DNA from: Zygaena filipendulae
Taxonomy: Eukaryota; Arthropoda; Insecta; Lepidoptera; Zygaenidae
Length of the DNA: 64,000 nucleotides
Assembly (NCBI GenBank): GCA_907165275.2
Contig: OU015649.1
Location: 4,432,001-4,496,000 of the forward strand
Direction: 5' to 3'
Shown: positions 1 through 11,448 of the stretch, piece after piece
Layout of the letters: every line of letters begins with the position of its first letter
Position numbering within the stretch: the stretch's first letter is position 1
The notes under the pieces: model-generated
What the model saw: the letters and a program-made list of their open reading frames with translations, nothing else
Told to the model about the DNA's origin: nothing
Database searches by the model: none
Position numbers and translations under genes: made by a program

Positions 1-104
1 CTCTGGTACTCGTACTAGTTACTAGAATCGTGTAAAAATATGTAAACACTGATTGCATATTTTTATTGCTGACTATAAAACTTGTATGTTTGTAGATCCA
101 TTTT

Positions 105-850
105 TAACCGACTTCCAAAAAGGAGGAGGTTCTATGTTCGATTGTATGTATGTTTTTTTTTTTTTTTTTTTTTTATGTATGTTCAGCGATTACTCGAAGA
201 CGGTTGGACCGATTTAAAAAATTCTTTTTTTGTTTGAAAGGGTATACTCCCAATTAGGTCCCATTGCCACCAAGTCCAGACCTGATGATGGGATCTTGGA
301 GAAATCGAGGGAACTCTTCAAAAATTATAGGCACACCTATAGCGATTTCAATATTTTTTATAGTAAATCGTTCATTTGCTCTCGGAAAGCAAAATTTGAA
401 GAAGTGGAACTGCTGATGAAGACCACAGATGGTCATCGGAACTACTCAACAATAATACGTATTTCACGGATTCCGATTGGAGCGATTTCAAAAATTGTTT
501 TTTTGTTTGAAAGGGGATACTCCCAAATTGATTTCATTGTCACCAAGTCGAGATCTGATGATGGGATCTTGGAGTAATCGAGGGAACTCTTAAAAAATTA
601 TAGGTACACCTATAGCGATTTTTTGATTTTTTATAGTAAATCGTTTATTTGCTTTCGGAAAGTAAAATTTGAAGAAGTGGAACTGATGATGAAGACCACA
701 GATGGTCATCAGAACTACCTACTAAATAATAGGTATTTCACAGATTCCGATTCGTTAACTTTAATATGGTTTCTAAACAATTTATTCTCCTCACAATGTA
801 TATGGTGAAGTGGAACTGATGATGATGTACCAGGAGAACTCCTCAATAAT
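105..850 (+). repeat. Interspersed repeat with 273-bp tandem units
   Basis: The stretch opens with an AACCGACTTCC motif, then a T homopolymer (about 153-174). A unit starting at 211 recurs at 484, a period of 273 bp. Each unit contains 'gatgatgggatcttggag', 'atcgagggaactct' and 'gaccacagatggtcat'. A third, degraded unit fades out near 850. The short ORFs here follow the repeat and are not genes. A single inverted unit is found again at about 31,580-31,760, and a diverged piece near 17,090. I know this sequence type as an abundant lepidopteran repeat but cannot name the family. Confidence 0.75.
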
Positions 851-959
851 TAACGTCCCTGCGTCGGGAAAAGCAATATTTTGTAAAAGGTGATGAGCAG
901 TTGACATAAGGCTATTGCAACTTAGAGAAATTACAAACTAAGTCACTTAAAAGCGAGAA

Positions 960-1395
960 ATAAACAAAATTTTAACAAAAAAATTAAAACCGACTTCCAA
1001 AAAACACAAAACTAAAAATCTCAAAAATAAAACGCTAAAAATAACAACATACCGATTTAATCCAAAAGACAAAAACACACGTAATATTATTATTGGTTTG
1101 TGCTACCACTAATCGGTATGAAGTCGGTGACAAGCCAAATATGGAGGAGGTAGATGGGCTAAGTCGACTCCCGCCACCAGCTCTTCGTGAGCAGGACAAC
1201 CCAAGTGGGCAGACACCAGCGGGCTTGTCACCGAATTCAAACCGATTAGTGGTAGCACAAACCAATAATAATATTACGTGTGTTTTTGTCTTTTGGATTA
1301 AATCGGTATGTTGTTATTTTTAGCGTTTTATTTTTGAAATTTTTAGTTTTGTGTTTTTTGGAAGTCGGTTTTAATTTTTTTGTTAAAATTTTTTG
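960..1395. repeat. Foldback (hairpin) element
   Basis: Two arms of about 165 bp (roughly 967-1,135 and 1,222-1,393) are near-perfect reverse complements around a spacer of about 90 bp. For this reason both strands show a short ORF with the same C-terminal residues, which is a symmetry effect and not coding. The outer ends read AAACCGACTTCC and GGAAGTCGGTTT, matching the start of the adjoining repeat at 105, so this is probably the terminal part of the same mobile family. Confidence 0.8.
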
Positions 1396-2573
1396 AGTTA
1401 AAATAATTATTTACAGTTCAAAAACTAAGTATCGCAATCGATTCTACTGCGGATTTTTTATAAAACAACTATTTTAGGTTCAGTACAATATATTATAGGT
1501 AGGTACAAAAAAACAACGTTGTAGTTGTACCTACGACTAAGTCACTAGTCAGTACTATTCAGAGCCTCGGAATTCATTCCGTGGCTTCACGCTTCATGGA
1601 AATGAAATCTCCATTGGTCAATGATATTTATGTTTTATCGACTTTACTTGTGAATGGGCGGGCCAAGTTGTAAAGACCGCTAAAACGGCTCGCAAATAAA
1701 TCGATGGCTAATTCGAAATAGCTTATTGTTGCGTTTCCACAAAGGGCACACAACTTTAACAGATATTACTCTCACACAATAGTGACTTATTGTTAGAAAG
1801 AAACTAACGCGACAAAGGCGCCGCTGAACACTGTTGCAGTTAACGTATAGGCAAACACAAAATATAAATGTAATATTATTTTGTATTTAAAAAATTTTGG
1901 GGAATTAATTTTATAATTATCTATTTTTAATAAACACCATACTATATTAGGGTATAACTCTGCTTATCCATCTGTGCTATTTTGGCAATTATTTGCCAAC
2001 ATTTTATCAGCTCTGTATTTACGAAAGAAAATATTTGAACATGTCTGTCGAATCAGCTACCTAGTTATTAATATTATATTTTCAAGACAAATAGGTAGAT
2101 TAAATTCCTCAGTTGCGTGTCGGCTGCAGAAAATGTATAAGCGACATAAAATAAATAGCAAAGAATAGATAATAAGTGCCTCTAAGAATCAGGAACAATG
2201 CGGGAATCCAGGATTGTGAAATGTAGGCAACGGAAACATAAGGGCGTGGACACACTGCACGAGTACGGGCACGCGTGGGCAACAAACATGGCCGCCGTAA
2301 CAACTTAATAAGCGGTTATACGCGTGATTTACGCGCGCTCGCGGCGCCGGCGCATTCGCCGTCGTTTAGTTTATACTAAATTATGACAGATAAACATTTA
2401 TTCTACATAGAAATTAGTTGAAACTATATAAGTACCTATATAGGTAAGCACAAATTTCATTATAAACAAGTTCATATTTATTTAAGGGTTTATTTAAGGG
2501 TTCAATTAATTTGTACCGCTCACAGTTCTAAGAAATTGTATTTATTTGCAACTTCCTTTTTTATGTATTTTTC
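1396..2573. other. Noncoding, with a GC-rich island at about 2,215-2,360
   Basis: There is no ORF worth calling. The island is clearly richer in CpG than its surroundings and contains the motif GGCGGCCATGTTTG on the minus strand, which resembles the YY1/Pho core. This may be a regulatory element, but a single motif match proves nothing. Confidence 0.35.
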
Positions 2574-2927
2574 GGGTTCTGTACCTGTAAAGGGTAAAAC
2601 GGGACCCTATTAGTAAGACTTCGCTGTCCATCCGTCCGTCTGTCCGTTTGTAGGTACGTTTGTCACCAGGCTGTATCTCATGAACCGTGATAGTTAGTTG
2701 AAATTTTCACAGATGATGCATTTCTGTTGCCGCAAAATAAAATAAATATTCCAAAACAAACAACAAACGTGATTTTTTTGCTCGTTTTTGCTCGATATTG
2801 ATAACAGTAACAGGTAGACGCTTGTAATATCCACAGAATATTTAGTTATATTTATTATTTACACTTAAATAAAATAAAATTCAGATTCAGGTATTTCAGA
2901 GGTTTTATAGATAATAGTACGGAACCC
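2574..2927. repeat. Interspersed repeat with short inverted ends
   Basis: It starts with GGGTTCTGTAC and ends with GTACGGAACCC, imperfect inverted repeats of 11 bp. The interior holds 'aaaacgggaccctatta' and the pyrimidine-rich 'ccatccgtccgtctgtccg'. This sequence is a familiar, very common lepidopteran repeat. No transposase ORF is present, so it is non-autonomous. Confidence 0.6.
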
Positions 2928-3302
2928 TTCGTGTGACCGGTTTTTTTGTATAAATAATATGTATACACTCGCTTCGTCTAACCAATATGTATTGGTCCGT
3001 GCCTGCAATAACTGATGGAAGGTTCCCAGCCATGCCATAGTTAATTATCTATTAATGCCCTACTAAAATATTTAAAGATTAAAATAATAGTTTTTATAAA
3101 TAAGTACATGCCACAAAAATATCTTAGGTTTCTATCCATAATTAAAGCAAAATATAAAAATATCTAAATCAATTTATTTAGGCGAGCTCAGTCCACGCTG
3201 CGAGTAAAATCGAATATAAATCTATAAAACGCGTCCTAATTGACGTCTTTGCCGCACCGCACCCAACAAATCACGACCACTTCATTATAGAACGTAAATA
3301 AA

Positions 3303-3606
3303 TCTTATATAATAAAAATTAGTCGCCAAATGTGTTGCTAAGTGCATAACTTTCAAACAACTGCACCAAATTGGATAATTGTTTTTTTTGTGTTCGTTAT
3401 TGTCAGGAAAAGGTTAATATAAAAGAAGTTTGGAGTTCCTGCGGGAATTCCGAAAATCACGCGGGTGAATTTCCGAAAATGTTGGACGGATATTGACGGG
3501 ACTTTTACTACTAATTAGCTGTTTTTATAAGGAGTAAACTAGACTTCAATGGAGTTGCTGCGGGAATCCCGAAACTCACGCGGGTGAAACCGCGGGGCAC
3601 AGCTAG
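3303..3606 (+). mobile_element. Helitron-like element, long subfamily
   Basis: It begins TC after an A (3,302) and ends with hairpin sequence then CACAGCTAG followed by T. These are the TC start, CTRR end and A/T target expected of Helitrons. It has two internal GC-rich blocks ending 'ctcacgcgggtgaa', as in the copies at 54,925 and 60,596. There is no Rep/helicase ORF, so it is non-autonomous. Confidence 0.65.
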
Positions 3607-5807
3607 TAACCAATATAGCGTAAATATTAATACCATTTAAAAGCTTCATAGGCCGTGGACCCCACTCGGAGCGGCTCTCGTCTCGAGTTATGGCCCTCGG
3701 AACGGCCAAGTCGGCCGTAACAATCGGCGTGAATCGAAAATAACCGGAAAATTTCCACAACATGTCTAATGGCTCATTGTTGTACAACCGACGACACCGA
3801 TGTCACGAGTCATGTCCAACAAACTGTTGCGTTGTCAATGTGTTTTGGAATTGTTTTGAAGGAGTTCTCTTCAAAATTATTTGTACTTTATCATATTAGA
3901 CTTAGGATACTTTTACTAACGAACTTCCTACTAATTTTCTTCAACCGTTCTATTCTGTTAAGGGTTGCTTGCTAAATAATATTACGTATCTACCTATTCA
4001 TATCACATTATAAAATATGCGAGTTTAAAAATAGCACCCCCATTTGCAAGTGACAATGGAAGTGAGAAGAATTACGATACCTATACTTAAATAATAAATT
4101 ATTTTATATTTTAACGAATTTCAAACTCTGCTTCGCTTTAATTGTGACAATAAATAAAATAATCGCTATAGATTAGATTAGAAGATTAGAATTAGATTAG
4201 AAGCAAATTGAATATGACAGATAATTATCTATATTTTGACGTATTTCAAACTCATTTCGTTTGGTTTTAATTTTAGTAAAAACATCATCAAATCAAATCA
4301 TTATGGAATGTGGAAATTAGATTAGATTGATTTGATTGCATTGCCAATGCATCACAAAATTCGGTAGACACTAAGCAATGGAACACGTAAGTATCTACCT
4401 AGTAACTACACAAATTATTTTTTTTATTTGATAATTAAAATCATTATTAACCTTGTATGTAAGTTCCAAATAATATTTTTGATGAAAACAAAAACGTTTT
4501 GTTTTTACGAATTTTAATATAAACTTTTACATAACTGTAGATGTACACATAAGCCGCTCTCGACAGCAATAATTCTGTGACAAAAACTCCACCACGACAT
4601 TTATAGGATGGTCTAAAACGAGTGTGAAACACGCGTCATTCAGTTTGTGCTATCGGCTGGAACCGTCTCCGCGTCAGAACAGGCTTATTCCACTATGATT
4701 TGGCAGCCCGCGCCACGCGCCGCTGTCCCACGCCCAAACTCAATGTAGGTAGGGAAAACCGATCGCGATACGTACCTTCAGAAACATTCTGAACAATATT
4801 ATAAATACGAACATGAGCTTGTTTGTTTATTTGTTTGTTACTATTTCACGCTTTTACTCTACATCATTATGAAATTTGGCATAAACACACAAATACGTAC
4901 TCTTAGGTGATTGAGGCTTATAATGTTATATAATTAAGTACCTGTATGTAGTTTTGCTCTGCTTAGTGTATGGAAAAAATACACAATAATTTTAATAAAA
5001 TTAAATATATAATTAAGTTATTTAAAAAATATACCAATAAATGTTATACGTGATTGGGGATCGTAATATTTCTAACAAAATGACTAATAAAGGCACAAAA
5101 CAAGTATTAATAAATACAAAGCTATTCATTATATCGGATACACGTACAACGGCGAATGCAAACGTATTATTAGGGCTATCGAAGGCGGTCATTTTCGATA
5201 ATTCATAATGTATGATAATTATGGTGATGCGTAGCTCAGGGACAAACCCGCCGCGCGCCGCCTCGAACAAGCGCCATTCGTGCCGCGGGACCGTACCGCC
5301 GCACTGGTGAGAGTATAAATTTCAAATACGCTATTTCATTAAATACCTAATCTCTATAGTTAATCCCTTCATTTACATATCCCCATCCTCCCCATAATCT
5401 CCGAGCCTTATCCCGAGAATACACACGTACAAAAGAACAACACGTGCAATTAACAAAGATACACAATACACATCCATCATATTTCGATTCGAGTGGAAGT
5501 TTCAGAGCGCACAACACTTTTGTGTGTGTTTTTCACGACTCGAACGGGCGTAATACTACTGAAAAGCCTCAGACTCCTAATTAGGTTGGAGCCGGACTTG
5601 CCAATTAATTCGAGTTTCACTCGGAAAGTTTGCTGCATCAATTAATTTCATAGTTAATTAGCAGGCAGCGAGCCCGTACCAAACCGCGCGTCTACGAAAG
5701 AAAGGCTAACGATGCCCGCCCGCGGCCTCAGCCTGCCTGCTGCCTGCTCGACAACGCACCAATTATGCATCGCAAGCTGGGCTAGCTACACCGTATCGCC
5801 GACAGGT
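3607..5807. other. AT-rich noncoding DNA
   Basis: No gene is seen. The segment at about 4,798-4,915 matches the 5' half of the short Helitron-like family ('gtttgtttatttgtttgtta', then 'atgaaatttggcata'). A GC-rich patch lies at about 5,225-5,310 and another at 5,665-5,755. The ORFs present are short and AT-driven. Confidence 0.5.
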
Positions 5808-5915
5808 GTACAGTCAGGAGCAGAAATATGTGAACGCTTCTGACTCGAATCTTATTGCATTAATAATAAAGCACAAGACTGACAAGTGTTTGCATATTGC
5901 TGCTGCTGACTGTAC
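5808..5915. mobile_element. MITE-like element of 108 bp
   Basis: The ends GTACAGTCAGGAGCAG and CTGCTGCTGACTGTAC are imperfect inverted repeats that extend inward to 'aatatg'/'catatt'. There is no coding capacity. A related end, 'gttgctgactgtac', occurs at about 37,898-37,911 and another at about 27,328. Confidence 0.65.
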
Positions 5916-6078
5916 AGCTTGCAATGTGCAGGTTTACTCGTGTTTTTATCGCTTAGTTACATAATATTATGTTCACTACAATCGCTTTCGAAACGAATCA
6001 ATATACTCATCGTCTTAGTAAATCAAAAAGTACCTATACCTGCTATTATAATTGTAAGATTAGAAGTTTTATTTCGGA

Positions 6079-6244
6079 TTAGCAACCCCCGCGGTTTCAC
6101 CCGCGGTAATTTCGAGTTCCCGTGGGAATTCCGGGATAAAACGTAGTAAGGAGTGAAAGAATATTCAAAATCAGTTTAGTACATCCAGAGTTCAGAAATT
6201 ATCCCCTTCAACGTCACAAACTAACAAACTTTATAATATTAGTA
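6079..6244 (-). mobile_element. Helitron-like element, 5' end unclear
   Basis: Read on the minus strand, the copy ends with the CCGCGG...CCGCGG hairpin and a CTAA terminus, an allowed CTRR variant. The 5' part keeps 'ctaatattataaag' but no clear TC. Confidence 0.5.
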
Positions 6245-6379
6245 AAGGTAGTATTTACTTACTTACTTATTATAGTTCCTTACGTACTTATTTTTAACTC
6301 ACTTTCTCTCGCATGCAGTCATTATAATACGCTATCACTGTCTTTAATTCCATCTATTTTCTTATTAAAACATTAATTT

Positions 6380-6429
6380 GGTGTTACATCTACATAGGTG
6401 TTACATCTACTTAGGTGTTACATCTTCAT
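6380..6429 (+). repeat. Minisatellite, three 17-bp units
   Basis: The unit 'ggtgttacatctacata' is repeated three times in a row with one or two changes per copy. Confidence 0.8.
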
Positions 6430-9400
6430 ATTTTTTAGTACCTATGCACAACTATCTCACCACACAAAAAAGAAAAAACAAAACTAGGTACTAAACACCA
6501 TAATAAAATTCTTTGTAAGTATTAGGTAAGTACCTACATAACATTAAATAGATTTTTTTTTTATAATGTTTCATTTACAAAATATTTATAAGATCGTTGG
6601 ATCTAGCAAAACTCTTCTAGTAAAATTTTCTTAGTATACTTTCAAAAAAGAAAGAAATAAATGTTTATTTTGTTTTATTTTGAACCATTGTCTTACATCC
6701 AGCAATAATGTCCACCAACGGGCTCGATATGCCAAGGAGAATTTAACAATACAACGCCGAGACGCTTGTAGCTATACTCGTAAAATGTAACTCAGCACAA
6801 ATAAAATTTTAACCTCTGCTTAATATCTAGCGGAACATTTCGACGAAGTGAACCCGCTAAATTGACAGACAGTAAAATATTTTATACGTGCAATAATTTC
6901 GTTTGGAAGAAAAACAAGACGGGTGCGGCGCCGCATCTTCCACGAGAATTAGCCCATTAAACAAGGAGTGGAGAAATTCACTTCAATCAAAATTGTCGTA
7001 AAGTAAATCAATCATTTACCTACACCTATTTATGTAATTTTCAGGATCTCCCTATGAAACCTACTTCTTCTATTCCATTCCAGACCTGCATTCTTTTGCT
7101 TCTCTCTCTCTGCCGGAGGCCGCGAAGATTGCTTTTAGGTCACCTTATTGTAAGTATTTACATGTTTTCTGTGTTTTTTAAATGTGTTTTTCCACAGGGT
7201 GTGTGCAATAGAGTATATTTGATTTGATTTGATTTAATTGATTTGAAACCTAGATAAAAACAGTTCATGAAGGAATACTAAAATTCATGAGTATGAAACC
7301 GCGACCAGCTTCTCTATGTGTAATATGGCTGTAATATTGGAAGAATTATGATTTGATACTCGAGAGAAAAAGAAAGGCATTCACATGCAAATTTTTTATT
7401 CTTAATTAATGAGAAAAGCGTGCGAACTCACGTGCGAACCAAATCTTAGGGGTAAGAAATTTTGCATAAAAAATCCGTTCGCACTCTAACGTTGAGCAGT
7501 GTCAACCGAAATCGACCCGGTTTGCTTTGTTTTCCCGCGCGATGTCATTAGTGGAAAGCCCTCGATATTTTAGCAGGCATCGATTATTTTTAATGGGCCA
7601 GCGTGGGTTCACACAACACACTGCACAGTAGACACCTACAGCATATCCTAATACCTACAGCCAGCGCACTATAATACGTACGTTTAAAACTTGGATTAAG
7701 TAAAGAAAAATAGCATTATCTCCCAGTTCCACCGTATAATCTTATTTTTTAGATCCCCATTCCAAAGTTTTAATTTTGAGAAATCTTATTCAATTGTTAC
7801 TGGCCTACGGCTTTGTTTTTTAATTTCGGTAGAGTCGACCCTTTTTTATATCTCGCCTTTTATACAGTGCATGTAAGTAAAAAAGGACGTACCGAGCCAC
7901 GAATTATTTAAAGTATCACTAAAAACCATGTAACAGCATGTAGTTATTTTGTTGTTTTTTACAAAATTTACAAATCAGTTATTTTGTTTTTAGGGTGAAA
8001 ACTGAATAATGTCCTAATCACACAATGAAACTATGAAAACTCGGGCACAAAGCTGATTATCTGTCTTTTTCAAACAGAAAACGCTTTACTTTTTTAGATT
8101 TTTAACAAACAGTTTAAGAAAAAGTTATTTGTTGTTAGGAACAACACCTGATACAACACCTGCGATACCCACACATCTTAGGAGGTACGTAGTTTAGTCT
8201 TTCAGATTAACATTGTACCTAAGTACCTATATATGTGTAAAGAAATGAGTTTTCATCCTTTACCGTGATGTCGAACTGGAGTAACATTGGTTAAACTTTA
8301 GTATCGATACCTAACGCTGGTTTATCAGTTCAAAGGGTAAAAGAAACTTGTTCGAATGAAAAGAGCGTTAACAAGTCGCGAGGGCGGGCGGGCGCGGGGG
8401 TGCTGTGCGGCAAGCAAATGAGGCGCGACGCTCACTGCTAACTAAACCAATCTCCGTGGGAGCTGTGTAGACGGGCTGCCCGGTGCTCTGACGCGACGGT
8501 GGAACGATTAGCTAACCGCTACAATAATTATGATTTGAGATTAATCGAGAAATAATAAATCTTAAATTCAATTTAAATAAAAATTTAAGGCACAACAAGA
8601 AAATATATTCCTAATAAAGAACCAACCGCTTAATTAAAAAAATCCATTTTCATCGCGTTGTATCAAAAATCTATACCTTATGAACATAGTTATGTAGGTA
8701 AATATTACAGTCCACTCCACTTAACAACACACAGATCGACTTGATCCCACACTAAGCTATAATGTGTCGTGGAAATCAAGCAAACGTGGTATATAATATA
8801 TACTACATATTATTACATATACATATATTATACTATAATTATATATACACGCCTAGACTGGAAAATGGAACCCTGTGTTCATCACACAAATTCCACCCCC
8901 ACTGGAAAGTAGAAGTTGATTTGTATTTTATTGAGTCATTCTAGATTTGCTCAATTCTATTGTTAACGAATAATATCATCATTGAAGGTATTTTTTCCTA
9001 ATTTTTAGCAGTTTTTTAGCTTTTCATTTCTTCTCTAATTTCACCTAAAATATAATAAAAACAATAAAATTTATTTTTTGTGTTTAATTGATAAACTCAA
9101 TAAAGCTAGCTTCTCGTTTCTATCTACAGATGTCAGTCACCTAAAGTTTGTCTTGAAAAGAGTGTCTACAGCAATAAGGCTGCCTTTTTCACTGTCCTTT
9201 CTTTTTAGTTGTCTAATTTTTTACTGCTTCTTTTGGGGCAGTAAAGTATATTTGAAGCGGTTGAAACGCTCGTGTGTACCGATAATTTAGCATCATTTGC
9301 GGGAACCCCATTTGTTTTTGATGCGGCCGCTGAATACTTTCGTTAGCGTTTCGCGCTCGTTACGAGGAAACAACCCTCTGCCTCTCCACTTCAGGTGTAG

Positions 9401-9490
9401 GTAATATTAAAGATTTATTATTGCCACTACTATCTTTCATTATTACCTAAATACAAAGTTTTAATAGTGTCCATGTAAATAGCACCACAT
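6430..9490. other. Noncoding, GC-rich island at about 8,365-8,510
   Basis: No gene or clear repeat is seen, apart from AT dinucleotide runs at about 8,790-8,850. The island contains G-rich 'gggcgggcgggcgcggggg' and is free of recognisable repeats. It may be regulatory. Confidence 0.35.
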
Positions 9491-9804
9491 TCAGGCGCGA
9501 ATCTAGGATTTGGTTGAGGGGGGAAGGGGCAATCTTGGTTGCACTACTACTTCTTTTTTTAACAGGGTGGTCATAGAAATGACGTCAATTAGTAAAATTT
9601 AGGGACACACATTGAGAAGTATCTGAATTGAGCTCATGTATTTTACGCGGTTTTTTATAGTTTTCAAAATATTTTTTTTTAAATGATCGACCCGCATTTG
9701 GTGAAAAGACGGCTTGCAAAGACAAAATGTCTAAATAAAGTACCTACTTTGATCTTCAGGAGGGACAATTGCACCCACTGCCTCCCTCGTAGATCCGCTC
9801 CTGA
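9491..9804. mobile_element. MITE-like element of 314 bp
   Basis: The left end TCAGGCGCGAATCTAGGA and the right end, read in reverse complement as TCAGGAGCGGATCTACGA, are inverted repeats. There is no transposase. The terminal 'CAGG.GCGGATCTA' type is common among small lepidopteran DNA transposons; I cannot assign a superfamily. Confidence 0.6.
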
Positions 9805-10389
9805 CATAAATGTTGAGTATTGGTTTATACAACGTGTTAATGAATTAACTGAAAACTAGAAAGTAGTTTGTTCAGAATCAACTTCCGAATCGATCGCATC
9901 ATGTTTTATATAGGTTATAATTTTTAATTTTTACTAGCCCATGTCTAAATTATTTATAATGCAATATTTGGCTCGTACCTACGCCGCCCGGCAAGTCATT
10001 TATTTATTTATTTATTTTTCTTTATTTAGGGCAACAAACGACCAATACAATTTATATAATAACAAGAAAATATGTGTACAGCAAAGTAAGGCAATTGTAT
10101 AGCCAACCACGTTACCCACGTCTTACCAAAATAGTACAAATTATTATTATTACAAACAGGAAGATAATACCATTAACTCCCGTTGCGCTACACTAAAGTA
10201 CAATTATAATGCAATCTATATCTATACTTATAACAAAACTGTAGAGAGGCCAATTCTGCACATCGAATACACATCCAAAATTAACATTGGAGGATCGACA
10301 CTGATGCCAAAAAAGTCATAGGTATAATATAAAAAGCTGTTATTTTGACAAACAGTCACTCGATTTTATTTATATCTTTAGATAATATA

Positions 10390-10765
10390 CTAGCTGGTCC
10401 CCGAAGTTTCATTCGCGTTAATTTCGGAGTTTCCGCGGGAATTCCGGGACAAAAACTACCCTATGTCCTTTTCTGCATCCCTGACAACGTGTATGTGAAA
10501 TCGCTTAAGGATCGGTTGAGTAATTTAAAAAAGTAAAATTATTATTTGTATAATGTTACTCGCTGTTACCCCGCGGTTTCACCCGCTATAATTTCAGAGT
10601 TCCCGCGGGAAGTTCAAGGATAAACAGTACCCTATGTCTTTTTCTGGACCTTGACAACGTACGTAGGGATATATTTCATAATATTTATATATTTCATGAT
10701 GAGTAGTTAAGGTTAAGGTAAAAGCGTAACAAACAAAAAAAACTCACATTCGCATTTATACATTT
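10390..10765 (-). mobile_element. Two adjacent Helitron-like copies
   Basis: The first copy (about 10,390-10,540) has the CTAG end and the 'ttccgcgggaattccggga' core but lacks its 5' part. The second (about 10,560-10,765) has the hairpin 'ccccgcggtttcacccg' and the 'gcgtaacaaacaaa' region typical of the 5' half. They lie head to tail with 20 bp between. Confidence 0.6.
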
Positions 10766-10794
10766 GTTTCAGATTCTAATTTAAGAAAGTTGTT

Positions 10795-11035
10795 TCAACT
10801 GTCTCCGAGAAGACAGCGCGTCGCAACGGGCGCGACACGTGTGTCGAGTGTTGACGTGTCGTGGAACTCGTGGACCGTGGTGGATGTCGGGAGACCCGGT
10901 AGTCGGTGAGGCTCGGTGCCTCGCGCCTCACGCCGCCGCCGCCCGCCCTCAACTCCCCGAGCCGCAACGAGCGCGCTCCGTAGTCCGTGCCGTGATCGGC
11001 TCGTCATCGTCGCCGTGTCGTGCTGCCAACCTCAT
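10795..11035. other. GC-rich island, possible exon or promoter
   Basis: Strongly CpG-rich sequence is open in several frames on both strands. On the plus strand a fair acceptor (TTTGTTTCAG, ending 10,772) and a donor (GTCG/GTGAGG near 10,905) bound a stretch open in one frame, but I do not recognise the translation. It could equally be a CpG promoter or conserved noncoding DNA. Confidence 0.25.
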
Positions 11036-11257
11036 TAAATGATACGATATCGATGCACAGATTGTATAAGTACGCGCTATTTTATTTATGTACTCTAGTA
11101 GATATTATACGTATTTTGATTTGCTCATATTTATACATTAGGTATATACGTAGAAATAAAAATTGCTACTTTACGTACATACTCACTATTTGTTTTTCCA
11201 CGTGTTTTGACCGTTGTGTACCGTCTTCTTCTGATTTATTTTATTAAGACTTGTACA

Positions 11258-11448
11258 TCTACTATTATAAATATAAAAGTGAGTTTGTTTGTTTGATACG
11301 CTTTCACGCCTCCACAGCTCAACTGATCATCATGAAATTTGGCATACACGTTGTCAGGGGTACAGAGAAGGATATACGGTACTTTTTGTCCCGGAATTCC
11401 CGCGAGAACTCCGAAATTACCGTGGATGAAACCGCAGAGAACAGCTAA
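11258..11448 (+). mobile_element. Helitron-like element, near full length
   Basis: It begins TC after A and ends CAGCTAA before T. It holds the family's conserved parts in order: 'gtttgtttgtttgatacg', 'atcatcatgaaatttggc', 'acacgttgtcaggggta', 'tcccggaattcccgcg' and the GC hairpin. Confidence 0.75.

Noticed and set aside
1035..1323. Twin 76-codon ORFs with the same C-terminus on opposite strands
   Set aside because: A consequence of the foldback symmetry, not two genes.
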